Shown here: one piece after another, positions 1 through 8,744 of the stretch | How the letters are laid out: each line of letters begins with the position of its first letter | Position numbering within the stretch: the stretch's first letter is position 1 | Assembly (NCBI RefSeq): GCF_019334305.1 | Contig: NZ_JAHWGH010000014.1 | Location: forward strand, 124,001-188,000 | Direction of reading: 5' to 3' | Length of the DNA stretch: 64,000 nt | From: Rossellomorea orangium | GTDB lineage: Bacteria > Bacillota > Bacilli > Bacillales > Bacillaceae_B | Notes under the pieces: generated by a model | What the model was told of the DNA's origin: nothing | Databases searched by the model: none | Seen by the model: only the letters and a program-made list of their open reading frames with translations | Translations under genes and position numbers: made by a program

Positions 1-2
1 CC

Positions 3-284
3 ATCGTGGGATGGTATATGTACGGAGAGAAATGCTTCGAGTATATCACGAACTACCGATTCGCTAACTCTTACAGACTTATTTACATCTTTGCAACTGG
101 ACTCGGGGCAGTCGCCAACCTGGAACTTGTTTGGGCTTTTGCCGATATGTCTAATGCCTTGATGATGATCCCGAACCTGATTGCATTACTATTACTCTAT
201 AAAGTCATCGTTTCGGAAACGAATCATTATTTTAATGAATATCTGCCGATGATGGAAGCTCGTCCAAGAAACAAAGCAAGTTAA
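3..284 (+). CDS. Sodium:alanine symporter, AGCS family (C-terminal part only)
   Basis: Only the last 93 or so codons are inside the window; the frame is open to the left edge. The visible part begins IVGWYMYGEKCFEY, the well-conserved segment near the end of AGCS-family alanine/sodium symporters, followed by two hydrophobic stretches and a short polar tail. Members of this family are inner-membrane permeases that take up alanine or glycine with sodium. A strong bidirectional terminator follows directly. The family call is confident; the precise substrate cannot be told from this fragment. Confidence 0.85.
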   Translation: MVGWYMYGEKCFEYITNYRFANSYRLIYIFATGLGAVANLELVWAFADMSNALMMIPNLIALLLLYKVIVSETNHYFNEYLPMMEARPRNKAS

Positions 285-285
285 A

Positions 286-320
286 AAAACCCGGTGTGAT
301 CTCTGTCACGCCGGGTTTTT
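286..320 (+). terminator. Bidirectional intrinsic terminator
   Basis: Stem AAAACCCGG(T/C)GTGA with a short loop and its complement, flanked by an A run on the left and a T run on the right. It can end the symporter transcript on the plus strand and the propeller-protein transcript on the minus strand. Confidence 0.85.
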
Positions 321-328
321 GAATTTGA

Positions 329-1408
329 TCAGGCATACCACTTATGCCACATATGATCATTTCTTCCCCGGGCAAATGCGTCCACCCGGTTCGGTCCCCA
401 TGAAACCACTCCCGGTGATGAACGCACGCCTCCACGTGGTGCACCAAGATCCTCCCAGTTGCTCCAGCGGGAACCGTTCCACCATTTGTGCCACATATTG
501 TTGTTGTCTCCACGTACAAAGGTATCAATGCGGTTCTGGGCCCATGAAGATGCGGCAGGAGCCCCTTCAAACCCTCGAGGCGGTGAACCAAGATCTTCCC
601 AATTACTCCATCGTGAACCATTCCACCACTTATGCCACATCCGGTCGTTGTTTCCCCGTACAAAGCAATCGATGCGATTTGGCCCCCAGGATACGGCACC
701 AGGTGAGTCCCTCAAACCGCCTCTTGGTGCGCCAAGGTTCTCCCATTGACTCCAGTTCCGGCCGTCCCACCACTTATGCCAAAGGTTGTTATCATATCCT
801 TGGACGAACACATCCAATCGATTGGCTGACCAGGACGACACCGTCGGATCTCCCTTAAAGCCCCGCGGAGGTCCGCCGAGATCTTCCCATTCACTCCATC
901 TTCTGCCGTCCCACCATTTATGAAAAAGAATATCCCGATTCCCTCTGACAAAGGTATCAATCCGATTAGGACCCCATGATACGGCTGCAGGCGAACTCTT
1001 CAGCCCTCTTCTCGGTGCTCCGAGGTCTTCCCAATTACTCCATTGCGAACCGTCCCACCATTTGTGATACATTCTGTCGTTTTCGCCTCTGACAAACGTA
1101 TCAAGCCGGTTCGCCTGCCAGGAAGCAACGGCAGGTGATCCCTTCATCCCACGTGGTGGCGCACCTAGATCCTCCCATTCCCTCCAGTTGGAACGGGAGT
1201 CAAAAGGATCCGTGTAACCTGCCTGTGTAGCATACCCCTGATAAGGATCATAATAGTGAAGATTCTGTGGATAATATTCCTGTTGTGGGAAATGCTGCTG
1301 ATAAGTATGTGGTAAAAGGATGTCTTCATAATCATTCCTTACTTCTGCTCCAAATGGATAGCACTCATATGGAATTGGATAAACCGGGTACCGTCTCTGA
1401 AATAACAT
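329..1408 (-). CDS. Six-repeat PLL/DUF346-type beta-propeller protein, possible spore surface lectin
   Basis: This 359-aa protein has a Tyr/Pro/Gln-rich N-terminal region of about 75 residues and then six tandem 48-residue repeats, each with W(S/R)xWEDLG, an SW..NR(I/L)D.FVRG stretch and HKWW(D/N)G. This is the pattern of PLL-like fucose-binding lectins and DUF346 repeats, which fold as beta-propellers with one repeat per blade. Repeats alternate strictly between two types: 1, 3 and 5 carry PPRG...SW.(A/Q)NR, while 2, 4 and 6 carry APR.G...VSWGPNR. No signal peptide or membrane segment is seen. The Tyr-rich head resembles spore coat proteins, so a spore surface or coat role is possible but is inference. 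The start has GAGGAGGG seven bases upstream. Confidence 0.8.
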   Translation of the reverse strand: MLFQRRYPVYPIPYECYPFGAEVRNDYEDILLPHTYQQHFPQQEYYPQNLHYYDPYQGYATQAGYTDPFDSRSNWREWEDLGAPPRGMKGSPAVASWQANRLDTFVRGENDRMYHKWWDGSQWSNWEDLGAPRRGLKSSPAAVSWGPNRIDTFVRGNRDILFHKWWDGRRWSEWEDLGGPPRGFKGDPTVSSWSANRLDVFVQGYDNNLWHKWWDGRNWSQWENLGAPRGGLRDSPGAVSWGPNRIDCFVRGNNDRMWHKWWNGSRWSNWEDLGSPPRGFEGAPAASSWAQNRIDTFVRGDNNNMWHKWWNGSRWSNWEDLGAPRGGVRSSPGVVSWGPNRVDAFARGRNDHMWHKWYA

Positions 1409-1475
1409 ACTGCATCCCTCCTCGCATTTACTGTATGCAAGAGCCCAGGTGGAGGAGTATGTACATATTTTTCAA

Positions 1476-1509
1476 CAAAAAAGACTTCCCCACATGAGGT
1501 GGAGAAGTC
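1476..1509 (-). terminator. Intrinsic terminator of hflX
   Basis: The GACTTCYCCAC stem with its complement is followed on the minus strand by a run of six T. It lies just past the hflX stop codon. Confidence 0.8.
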
Positions 1510-1517
1510 CATACCAC

Positions 1518-2777
1518 TTATACCATATACTCTCTATATTTTTCAGCATCACTTACCTTACATTCAAGGGTAAGCTTCGTTCCATTTTCTTCATATTCGG
1601 TTTCTAACACATTGGCATTCTCATTAAAATAAGAGATCAAATGCCCTTTATCAAACGGAATCAGCATTTGACAGCGTTTATAGTCTTTAAAGATATAACT
1701 CTTCACGACTTGAAGGAGCTCATCAATCCCTATTCTATTTTTCGCAGAAAAATAGATGCGATCCTTCTCTACTCTCGGTACTTCTTCATCAACCAACTCT
1801 GCCTTATTGAACGCATAAATGACAGGGATATCGCCAGTCCCGAGGCCATCAAGGGTTTGATCCGTCACCTTCATCAATTTTTCATAATGAGGGTCTGAAT
1901 AATCCACAACGTGAACGATTAGATCCGCTTCAACGACCTCTTCAAGGGTGGAACGGAACGCCTTGACCAGCTGATGTGGCAGCTTATTGACGAATCCGAC
2001 GGTATCAGTCAATAGAAATTCCTTCTTGTCCGGTAACGTAATATTCCTTACCGAAGTTTCAAGGGTCGCAAATAGCATATCCTTTTCAAACACCTGCTTG
2101 TTCTCGTTCGGATGGAATGTTTCCACGAACGCATTCATCGTCGTCGACTTCCCGGCATTCGTGTAGCCGACAAGGGAAACAACGGGGATTTCACTCTTTT
2201 TGCGCTGTTTTCTCTGTGTGGTTCGCAGGTCGACAAGAGAATCCAGTTCCTTATTCAAGGCCGTGATTTTCTCTTCAATCCGTCGACGGTCGAGCTCTAG
2301 CTTCGTTTCACCCGCACCACGGTTGGCAAGTCCCGAACCTCCGCCTTGACGGCCCAGTGATTCACGACGTCCCACAAGACGGGGAAGCATGTATTGAAGC
2401 TGTGCCACCTCGACTTGAAGCTGGGCCTCACGGGTCTTCGCCCGCTCTGCAAAGATATCGAGAATCAGCATCGTTCTGTCCATGACACGGACGTCCAGCT
2501 TCTCCTCCAACACACGTATTTGTGATGGAGACAGTTCATCATTGGTGATCAGAACATCCGCATCCCACTCTTCAATTAGCGGAAGCAGTTCGTCGATCTT
2601 CCCCTTTCCGATATAGTGTACGTGGTTCGGCCGGGGCAGGTTTTGCGTCAGTTCACCGACCACATCGATTTGCCTTGCTTGAGCTAATCCATTCAACTCA
2701 AGCATCGAATATTCAAAGTCATTGTTCTTATCTTTTGTATTAACGCCTATGGCGATCGCTTTTAATCTTTCTTCCAT
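1518..2777 (-). CDS. hflX: Ribosome-associated GTPase HflX
   Basis: The 419-aa protein is a HflX-family GTPase, which binds the 50S subunit and splits or rescues stalled ribosomes under stress. The N-terminal HflX domain (about 1-190) includes the glycine-rich GGGSGLANRGAGE segment and a coiled linker. The G domain carries the P-loop GYTNAGKST (about 204-212), DTVGF (258-262) and NKAE (324-327). The ATG at 2777 was chosen because AGGAAGTGA precedes it and the family usually begins here. A longer reading that starts about 37 codons earlier runs through an intergenic hairpin and is unlikely. No hfq or miaA neighbour is present, unlike the arrangement in Proteobacteria. Confidence 0.95.
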   Translation of the reverse strand: MEERLKAIAIGVNTKDKNNDFEYSMLELNGLAQARQIDVVGELTQNLPRPNHVHYIGKGKIDELLPLIEEWDADVLITNDELSPSQIRVLEEKLDVRVMDRTMLILDIFAERAKTREAQLQVEVAQLQYMLPRLVGRRESLGRQGGGSGLANRGAGETKLELDRRRIEEKITALNKELDSLVDLRTTQRKQRKKSEIPVVSLVGYTNAGKSTTMNAFVETFHPNENKQVFEKDMLFATLETSVRNITLPDKKEFLLTDTVGFVNKLPHQLVKAFRSTLEEVVEADLIVHVVDYSDPHYEKLMKVTDQTLDGLGTGDIPVIYAFNKAELVDEEVPRVEKDRIYFSAKNRIGIDELLQVVKSYIFKDYKRCQMLIPFDKGHLISYFNENANVLETEYEENGTKLTLECKVSDAEKYREYMV

Positions 2778-2813
2778 TATAGGGTCACTTCCTATCACAT
2801 ATTTTCGTACAAG

Positions 2814-2842
2814 AAAAGCACAGGCTGCTGCCTGTGCTTTTT
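2814..2842. terminator. Perfect hairpin with T/A flanks upstream of hflX
   Basis: AAAAGCACAGGC, a four-base loop, then the exact complement ending in TTTTT. It is 37 bases upstream of the hflX start codon. It could stop transcription in either direction, or act as an attenuator in the hflX leader. No gene on either side clearly needs it as a terminator. Confidence 0.6.
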
Positions 2843-3185
2843 GTAAATGGATGTTGAATATACAGATGGAACGCGAAGAAGCCCGCACTTTCTCCTGATG
2901 ACAGTAATAAAAGTCATCGAAATAGCACCATCCAATAGATATTCAATTCTATTCTCAAAGAGGAAGAAGAACTCCCCTTTCTTCATACACGCTAAATGAA
3001 GAATTCCTTTAAAAATAGTCAGACCGATCCCATTTACCCTGCACACAGGCAGAGCCTTTGAACTTATTCAATTAAGCGTTCAAATTGCGGATGCGAAGTC
3101 TGATCAAAATCAAAAGGAAAACCTCCATTTCTCATAAGTTACACCCATTCTACCACACCTCTTGATGAATGGGAAGATATGGTTT

Positions 3186-3250
3186 GAGGGACGGACCTCC
3201 GAATCCTCTTTTCCAGATTGTATAACCGGACATTTTCAGGTCCGTCCCTC
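3186..3250. repeat. Dispersed GAGGGACGGACCT element, inverted pair
   Basis: GAGGGACGGACCTCC at 3186-3200 is mirrored by AGGTCCGTCCCTC at 3238-3250, with a 37-base unrelated interior. The same arms recur at several other places in the window. Confidence 0.8.
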
Positions 3251-3277
3251 ACCTCGTTACCTTACTAAAGAAAAAAA

Positions 3278-3344
3278 CCTCCAAATTTCACGATTTTCAT
3301 TTGATCTACAAATGAAAAGATGAAAATTTGGAGGTCCGTCCCTG
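3278..3344. repeat. Long imperfect hairpin ending in a GAGGTCCGTCCCT copy
   Basis: CCTCCAAATTTC...CATTTG at 3278-3303 pairs with CAAATG...AAATTTGGAGG up to 3334, giving a stem of about 26 bp with two small mismatched spots. The right arm runs straight into a copy of the dispersed element (3331-3344), so this looks like another, asymmetric member of the family. Confidence 0.65.
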
Positions 3345-3363
3345 AATCAAGGAGTTATACTAA

Positions 3364-3498
3364 TTAACATCCCAAAGTACTGCATACAGCGTTTTTCAAT
3401 ACAGATACAAGATTGCTGTTCGGAGCCAAGATTGAAACCAACAACCACGCGACTAGTAATAAAACAGCAATTAGAAAGGTAACAAGACCTAACGTCAT
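3364..3498 (-). CDS. Small membrane peptide of 44 aa, unknown function
   Basis: ATG at 3498 is preceded by AAAGGGGGG at a good distance (7 bases) and the frame runs 44 codons to TAA. The product starts MTLGLVTFLIAVLLLVAWLL, a single membrane-spanning segment of about 22 residues. A short polar part and a C-terminal tail with two cysteines, NAVCSTLGC, follow. I do not recognise the family. Possibilities are a small membrane regulator or a secreted or modified peptide; no processing or export genes are adjacent. The strong RBS and compact hydrophobic layout argue for a real gene. Confidence 0.55.
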   Translation of the reverse strand: MTLGLVTFLIAVLLLVAWLLVSILAPNSNLVSVLKNAVCSTLGC

Positions 3499-3660
3499 GT
3501 AGAATCCCCCCTTTCTATCAAGAAATCTAGTAAGTGAGCTCTCTTACAACGTTATTCTATGAAAAATCACTAGAGTTGAACCGGCAAATATAATAGAAAC
3601 AGAAAAAGGGCAGAGCCCTTTCTTAACAAAACCTTCACAAACAATAGGTACTTCGTGTGA

Positions 3661-3689
3661 TTGAGATACGTTTCACATGGGTATACACT
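3661..3689 (+). promoter_or_regulatory. Putative promoter of the P450 repressor gene
   Basis: TTGAGA (3661-3666), a 17-base spacer and TACACT (3684-3689), immediately followed by the repressor operator at 3695. A repressor bound there would cover the transcription start. Confidence 0.5.
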
Positions 3690-3694
3690 ATACT

Positions 3695-3712
3695 GGAATG
3701 AACATTCATTCC
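3695..3712. promoter_or_regulatory. FatR/Bm3R1-type operator 1
   Basis: GGAATGAACATTCATTCC: eight-base inverted arms around a central CA, 30 bases upstream of the tetR gene. It nearly matches the second site at 4344, as expected for autoregulation. Confidence 0.8.
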
Positions 3713-3741
3713 GTATTACCGTTATGAAAGGCTGAACGAAC

Positions 3742-4317
3742 ATGTCACAGGCAATAAATAAACGGGACAGCATTGTAAAGAGTTCCCTTGTTCTTTTTGC
3801 AGAGCGGGGTTATGATGCCACGACGATTCCCATGATTGCGACGTCTGCCGGCGTTGGAGCCGGTACGATCTATCGATACTTCGAAAATAAAGAAGTGCTT
3901 GGGAATTCACTCTTCAAAGAATATGTAAATATGTTCAAAGAAACGGTGGAAAAGGATTTCCCTTATGATCAGTCGATCCGGAGTCAATTCCACCATATTT
4001 TTCATTCAATGATCTTGTTTACAAAGGAACAAAGTCAAGCCCTTTACTTTATCAAAACACATAGCAGCGCCCATTTCCTAAACGAAGAAAGTCATGAAAG
4101 TTTCGAAGGACTGCTGAATATCTTTAAATGCTTCTTCGATTCAGGAAAAGACAAAAAGGAAATCAAGAATCTTCCTTCAACGGCTTTGATCGCAATTTTG
4201 TATGGTGCCTTTCTCGAGCTACAGCGACTGGTCCGGATCGGGGAATTAAAACCTGATGCCACCATGCTTAAAGACGTAGAGGAAAGTATGTGGGACGCTG
4301 TCAGGTTCCACGGCTGA
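3742..4317 (+). CDS. TetR-family repressor of the P450 gene (FatR/Bm3R1-like)
   Basis: The 191-aa protein has the TetR N-terminal helix-turn-helix at about residues 27-53 (TTIPMIATSAGVGAGTIYRYF) and a divergent all-helical ligand domain. The gene sits directly upstream of, and in line with, the CYP102A-type gene, the arrangement of fatR-cypB in B. subtilis and bm3R1-CYP102A1 in B. megaterium. Those repressors leave DNA on binding fatty acids. Matching palindromes precede both genes, so autoregulation and fatty-acid-responsive control of the P450 are the likely roles. The stop codon lies inside a hairpin. Confidence 0.88.
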   Translation: MSQAINKRDSIVKSSLVLFAERGYDATTIPMIATSAGVGAGTIYRYFENKEVLGNSLFKEYVNMFKETVEKDFPYDQSIRSQFHHIFHSMILFTKEQSQALYFIKTHSSAHFLNEESHESFEGLLNIFKCFFDSGKDKKEIKNLPSTALIAILYGAFLELQRLVRIGELKPDATMLKDVEESMWDAVRFHG

Positions 4318-4337
4318 GAAACAATTTGTTTCTCAGC
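4313..4337 (+). terminator. Hairpin overlapping the tetR stop codon
   Basis: GCTGAGAAAC, a five-base loop, GTTTCTCAGC. The stem is perfect but there is no T run after it, so it may slow or process the transcript between the repressor and P450 genes rather than fully end it. Confidence 0.5.
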
Positions 4338-4343
4338 TCCAAG

Positions 4344-4363
4344 CGGAATGAACGTTCATTCCG
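4344..4363. promoter_or_regulatory. FatR/Bm3R1-type operator 2, perfect 20-bp palindrome
   Basis: CGGAATGAACGTTCATTCCG is a perfect palindrome 33 bases before the P450 start codon. As I recall, it is the same sequence as the Bm3R1 operator described in B. megaterium. Its position fits direct repression of the P450 gene. Confidence 0.88.
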
Positions 4364-4396
4364 TAGACTAAACGACTATTACGAGGTGAAGGAAAC

Positions 4397-7300
4397 ATGA
4401 CACATCAATCACAATATCCACAACCGAAAACCTATGGCCCCCTCGGGAGTTTACCCGTTATCGATAAAGAAAAGCCCCTTCAATCCTTTATGAAGCTTGC
4501 AAGGGAACTCGGACCGATCTATCAGTTCCAGTTTCCAGGTAGATTAAGCACCTTTGTTTCAAGCGCTTCCCTTGCAGAGGAAATATGCGATGAAACCCGC
4601 TTTGACAAAAAAGTGGGGCCTGCCCTCCAAAAAGTGAGAGCATTCGGCGGAGACGGTCTTTTCACAAGTGAAACGACAGAAATCAATTGGAAAAAGGCAC
4701 ATAATATCCTTCTCCCGAGTTTCAGTCAGCAGGCCATGAAAGGATATCACGCTAAAATGGTGGATCTCGCCACCCAGCTCATCCAAAAATGGTCCCGACT
4801 GAATCCGGCAGATGAAATCGACGTTCCTGAAGATATGACCCGTCTGACCCTCGATACCATCGGACTTTGCGGTTTCAATTACCGCTTTAACAGTTTCTAC
4901 CGTGAAACGTCCCATCCTTTCGTGGACAGCATGGTTCGTGCACTGGACGAAGCGATGAACCAATCCCAGCGTCTTGGGGTCCAGGATAAACTGATGATCA
5001 AATCAAAAAAACAATTCAGAGAAGACATTGAGTATATGTTCTCCCTTGTCGATGAATTGATTGCCGAGCGGAAGGAAAAAGGGGATCTTGGTGAAGAAGA
5101 CCTACTCTCCTATATGTTGAAAGGAACAGATCCAGAAACAGGCGAAGCGCTGAGTGACGAAAACATCCGCTTTCAAATCATCACGTTCTTGATCGCAGGA
5201 CATGAAACGACAAGTGGACTGCTCTCTTTCGCTCTCTACTTCCTGATGAACAATCCGGATAAACTGAAAATGGCCCAGGAAGAAGTCGACCGCGTTGTAG
5301 GAGATGATATTCCGGACTATAAACAAGTGAAACAAATGAAATATGTCCGTATGGTGTTGAATGAAACACTCCGGCATTGGCCGACCGCCCCTGCTTTTTC
5401 CGTCTATGCGAAAGAAGATACCACACTGGGTGGCAAATATGATGTCAAAAAAGATGATGTATTTACACTGGTCATTCCTGAACTGCACCGCGATTCCTCT
5501 GTATGGGGAGAGGATGTTGAAGCCTTTATTCCAGAGCGTTTCGAGGATCCTTCATCCATTCCGTACCATGCGTATAAACCGTTCGGAAACGGGCAGCGTG
5601 CCTGCATTGGACAGCAGTTCGCCCTCCATGAAGCCACCCTGGTCCTTGGCATGGTGCTTCAGCACTTTGATCTGATCGATCACAAAGACTATACATTGGA
5701 TGTAAAAGAAACACTGACCCTCAAGCCGGATGGATTAACGATGCGGGTATCACCTCGTAAGCCTGCCATGTCATTCTCGATTGCTTCCAAGGGAGAAGAA
5801 AAAGCAGATGACGTCACCAAGCCCAAAGTGGTAGAATCTTCCCACGGAACACCTTTACTCGTTCTCTATGGATCTAACATGGGAACAGCTGAAGGGATAG
5901 CCCGTGATTTAGGAGAGTCAGGACGTCAGCAAGGATTCTCGACGGAGATTGCTCCTTTAGATGAATACACTGCCGGACTCCCTACAAACGGAGCTGTTCT
6001 GATTGTCTCGGCTTCCTATAACGGAAATCCTCCTGACAATGCAGGAAAATTCATTTCCATGCTGAAGGAAAGTCAGACAGATGAATTTGAAGGTGTCCGC
6101 TACGCTGTGTTTGGGTGCGGTGACCATAACTGGGCCACTACGTATCAGCGTATCCCGAACTTCATTGATGAACAGCTTCATGAAAAAGGCGCGCACCGTA
6201 TAACAGAAATAGGTCACGGCGATGCAAGCGACGACTTTGAAGGGGATTACGAAAAGTGGGTAGAAGCCCTTTGGCCAAACCTTGCTGAAGAACTAAACAT
6301 CAAGCTCCATCAAAATGATGAAACGAACAGCTCCATTACGATGAATTTTGTCAGCGATGTAAGTGATACGCCACTCGCCCGGACGCATCATGCCTTCACA
6401 GCCGTGGTGAATGAGAATTTCGAATTACAGCATGCTGAAAGTGGCCGGAATACAAGGCATATCGCCCTAACCTTACCAGAAGGTGTTACGTATCAGGAAG
6501 GAGATCATGTCGGAGTCCTTCCGCAAAATCCATCGACTCTTGTCGAGCGAGTGCTCAGTCGATTCAACTTGAACGGATCAGACTACGTCCAACTGACGGG
6601 AGATTCCGGTAAAGCAGCTCATCTCCCTACCGAAAAACCGGTGAAACTTCACGAATTACTGGCGAATTATGTAGAGTTCCAGGAGCCTGCTACCCGTTCT
6701 CAAATCCGTGCTCTAGCGGCTCATACCGTCTGCCCTCCTCACGTTGTTGAACTTGAGGAACTGTTGAAAGATGATATATATAAAGAGGCGGTACTAAACA
6801 AGCGAATCACCATGCTTGATCTTGTTGAAAAATACATGGCTTGCGAAATACCTTTTGAAGGATTCCTGGCACTGCTCCCTCCTTTAAAGGCACGCTATTA
6901 TTCAATCTCAAGTTCACCTTTATACAAGGGTGGCGAAGCCACCATCACCGTAAGCGTTGTACGAAGCGAAGCATGGAGCGGTAATGGTGAATATAAGGGC
7001 ATCGCATCCAACTACTTGGCTGAACGTGAAATCGGAGACAAGATCGCCTGCTTCATCAGCACACCTCAGTCGAATTTCCAGCTGCCTGAGGATCCGCAAA
7101 CACCGATTGTCATGGTTGGTCCTGGAACAGGAATCGCTCCGTTCAGAGGGTTCATCCAGGCACGCAGCGTCCTGAAAGAACAAGGGAAATCACTCGGCGA
7201 GGCTCATCTCTACTTCGGTTGCCGAAACCCCGAGCACGATTACCTGTATCAAAGCGAATTGGAGAAAGCGGAACACGAGGGCATCGTCACCCTGCATACA

Positions 7301-7564
7301 GCATTCTCAAGATGCCCGGGTCAAGAGAAAACCTACGTACAGCATCGGTTAGCAGAAAATGCTGAAGAAATCCTGCCGTTACTAAAAGATGGCGGACGTC
7401 TATACATTTGCGGTGACGGAAGCAAAATGGCACCCGATGTAGAAAAGACATTAGTAGAAAGCTACATGCGTTTCTATCAAACATCAAAAAAAGAAGCCGA
7501 TACATGGTTGCGATCATTGGAAGAAGAAGGTCGATACGCGAAGGATGTTTGGGCTGGAGCATGA
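4397..7564 (+). CDS. Self-sufficient cytochrome P450/NADPH-P450 reductase fusion (CYP102A, P450 BM3 type)
   Basis: This 1055-aa cytoplasmic fusion hydroxylates medium and long-chain fatty acids near the omega end using NADPH. The P450 domain (about 1-465) has the I-helix AGHETTSG (267-274), ETLR (323-326) and the heme loop [12 protein letters not shown] with Cys403. Arg49, matching BM3 Arg47, and Phe89, matching BM3 Phe87, are kept, while Phe53 replaces BM3 Tyr51. A linker leads to the FMN domain ([14 protein letters not shown] onward) and then the FAD/NADPH reductase domain with [20 protein letters not shown] and the C-terminal YAKDVWAG. Full length, no frameshift. ATG at 4397 has GAGGTGAAGG upstream. 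Control by the adjacent TetR repressor is likely. Confidence 0.96.
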   Translation: MTHQSQYPQPKTYGPLGSLPVIDKEKPLQSFMKLARELGPIYQFQFPGRLSTFVSSASLAEEICDETRFDKKVGPALQKVRAFGGDGLFTSETTEINWKKAHNILLPSFSQQAMKGYHAKMVDLATQLIQKWSRLNPADEIDVPEDMTRLTLDTIGLCGFNYRFNSFYRETSHPFVDSMVRALDEAMNQSQRLGVQDKLMIKSKKQFREDIEYMFSLVDELIAERKEKGDLGEEDLLSYMLKGTDPETGEALSDENIRFQIITFLIAGHETTSGLLSFALYFLMNNPDKLKMAQEEVDRVVGDDIPDYKQVKQMKYVRMVLNETLRHWPTAPAFSVYAKEDTTLGGKYDVKKDDVFTLVIPELHRDSSVWGEDVEAFIPERFEDPSSIPYHAYKPFGNGQRACIGQQFALHEATLVLGMVLQHFDLIDHKDYTLDVKETLTLKPDGLTMRVSPRKPAMSFSIASKGEEKADDVTKPKVVESSHGTPLLVLYGSNMGTAEGIARDLGESGRQQGFSTEIAPLDEYTAGLPTNGAVLIVSASYNGNPPDNAGKFISMLKESQTDEFEGVRYAVFGCGDHNWATTYQRIPNFIDEQLHEKGAHRITEIGHGDASDDFEGDYEKWVEALWPNLAEELNIKLHQNDETNSSITMNFVSDVSDTPLARTHHAFTAVVNENFELQHAESGRNTRHIALTLPEGVTYQEGDHVGVLPQNPSTLVERVLSRFNLNGSDYVQLTGDSGKAAHLPTEKPVKLHELLANYVEFQEPATRSQIRALAAHTVCPPHVVELEELLKDDIYKEAVLNKRITMLDLVEKYMACEIPFEGFLALLPPLKARYYSISSSPLYKGGEATITVSVVRSEAWSGNGEYKGIASNYLAEREIGDKIACFISTPQSNFQLPEDPQTPIVMVGPGTGIAPFRGFIQARSVLKEQGKSLGEAHLYFGCRNPEHDYLYQSELEKAEHEGIVTLHTAFSRCPGQEKTYVQHRLAENAEEILPLLKDGGRLYICGDGSKMAPDVEKTLVESYMRFYQTSKKEADTWLRSLEEEGRYAKDVWAGA

Positions 7565-7572
7565 TGGGAGAG

Positions 7573-7603
7573 AAGCGGATCCTTATGGGGTCCGCTTTTT
7601 TTG
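7573..7603 (+). terminator. Intrinsic terminator of the P450 gene
   Basis: AAGCGGAYCC stem, short loop, complement and a run of seven T, ten bases after the stop codon. Confidence 0.85.
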
Positions 7604-7732
7604 TGATGTTTCTGGACTGCAAAACCGGTTGAGGGGATTTCGCTGATATATTGAATATTTGGGTGATAAAATCAATATTTCGCTCATAAATCACCTCCTC
7701 AACAATTTTCTCTCAACCTAACCCTATCCCTA

Positions 7733-7768
7733 CAAAAAAAACAGCGAATCCACTAGAATTCGCTGTTT
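7733..7768 (-). terminator. Intrinsic terminator of the araC-type gene
   Basis: ACAGCGAATYC stem on the minus strand followed by an eight-base T run, just past the stop codon. Confidence 0.8.
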
Positions 7769-7774
7769 CCTCCC

Positions 7775-8641
7775 TCACTTTTTCCTAACCGGGATCCAAA
7801 TCTCACTTCTAAACATATCAGAGCCAACATCTTTACTTTCATTCCACAATATCTCCGGTCCTTCTGCCAGTTCATAGCTTGAAGATGGAAACCATTCAGC
7901 GTAAATCCGCCCCCACAATTGTTGCAAGGTTTCCGGAAATGGACCGACCGCTTCGAATACAGCCCTTGTCAGCTTGGGAACTTCAAGTTTGGATAAATCA
8001 GAAGGACATTCTTCCGTTGTGGCAGCCCCGATGTAATGATCGAGCTCCCCTTTCTCTTCCATTCTTTCATCGGAAAATTGGACGGATGCACTTATCAATC
8101 CTCGGGGCTCCACATTAGACATCCCTTTCAGTTGCTTAATCATCCCTTCGTCCAAACTCTGCCACATAGCAGCAATTTCAGGATGCACCCCATTAAAAAT
8201 GATGGGCACCCGCTTCATGATCCCTACAATGGAAAATGGTGCTTTTTCTACGATTCTAACATTCATTTCATTGCCTCCTCTGATGGATAATTGGAAGGTC
8301 ATAGGCGGAAATGCTTTGATAGAATGGCCCTTCGCTTGAGATGGCGTGATCCCGTGGATTTTTTGAAAGGCTCTCGTAAAGGAATCAGGTGAAGAGTAGC
8401 CATATTTCATGGCTATATCAATGATCTTTGCCTCACTGTTTTGCACTTCAAGTGCTGCCAGGGTCAAACGGCGGCGTCTGATGTATTCTGATAAAGGGAT
8501 CCCTGCCAGGAACGAAAACATCCGCTTAAAATGGTGCTCGGAGCAATATGCTCGCTTAGCCACATCTCTCAGCCTGATTTCTTCCGTCAGATTCTCTTCA
8601 ATATACCGTAAAGCGTCATTCATATTCTTTAAAGAATCCAT
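7775..8641 (-). CDS. AraC-family regulator with GyrI-like ligand domain
   Basis: From ATG at 8641 (AAGGAGGT eight bases upstream) the product has 288 aa. Residues 5-105 form an AraC double helix-turn-helix, including [20 protein letters not shown] and GITPSQ. Residues from about 125 on form a GyrI/effector-binding domain ([16 protein letters not shown]...EIWIPV). This Rob/BltR-like layout is typical of regulators that sense small organic or drug-like molecules. It stands alone, convergent with the P450 gene, so the target is unknown. A longer reading starting 16 codons upstream lacks a good RBS. Confidence 0.85.
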   Translation of the reverse strand: MDSLKNMNDALRYIEENLTEEIRLRDVAKRAYCSEHHFKRMFSFLAGIPLSEYIRRRRLTLAALEVQNSEAKIIDIAMKYGYSSPDSFTRAFQKIHGITPSQAKGHSIKAFPPMTFQLSIRGGNEMNVRIVEKAPFSIVGIMKRVPIIFNGVHPEIAAMWQSLDEGMIKQLKGMSNVEPRGLISASVQFSDERMEEKGELDHYIGAATTEECPSDLSKLEVPKLTRAVFEAVGPFPETLQQLWGRIYAEWFPSSSYELAEGPEILWNESKDVGSDMFRSEIWIPVRKK

Positions 8642-8744
8642 TTCCACTACCTCCTTCCTCAACAGAATAGCAAGAATGAATAGGAGCATCCCGACTTATG
8701 GTGCTCCAATTTGCAGGGTATAGAAATCCAAAGACACTTCTACT

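Larger units (their letters stand above)
2843..3363. other. Intergenic stretch without a convincing long gene
   Basis: About 520 bases between the hflX leader hairpin and the small peptide gene. Its right half holds copies of the dispersed GAGGGACGGACCT element (listed separately). The left half has no open frame with a ribosome binding site. Confidence 0.5.

Noticed and set aside
319-858. Plus-strand frames opposite the propeller gene
   Set aside because: They arise from the antisense of the 144-base repeat units; no ribosome binding site or known family.
2795-3046. 83-codon minus-strand frame between hflX and the dispersed repeats
   Set aside because: It runs through the hairpin upstream of hflX and lacks an RBS and family resemblance.
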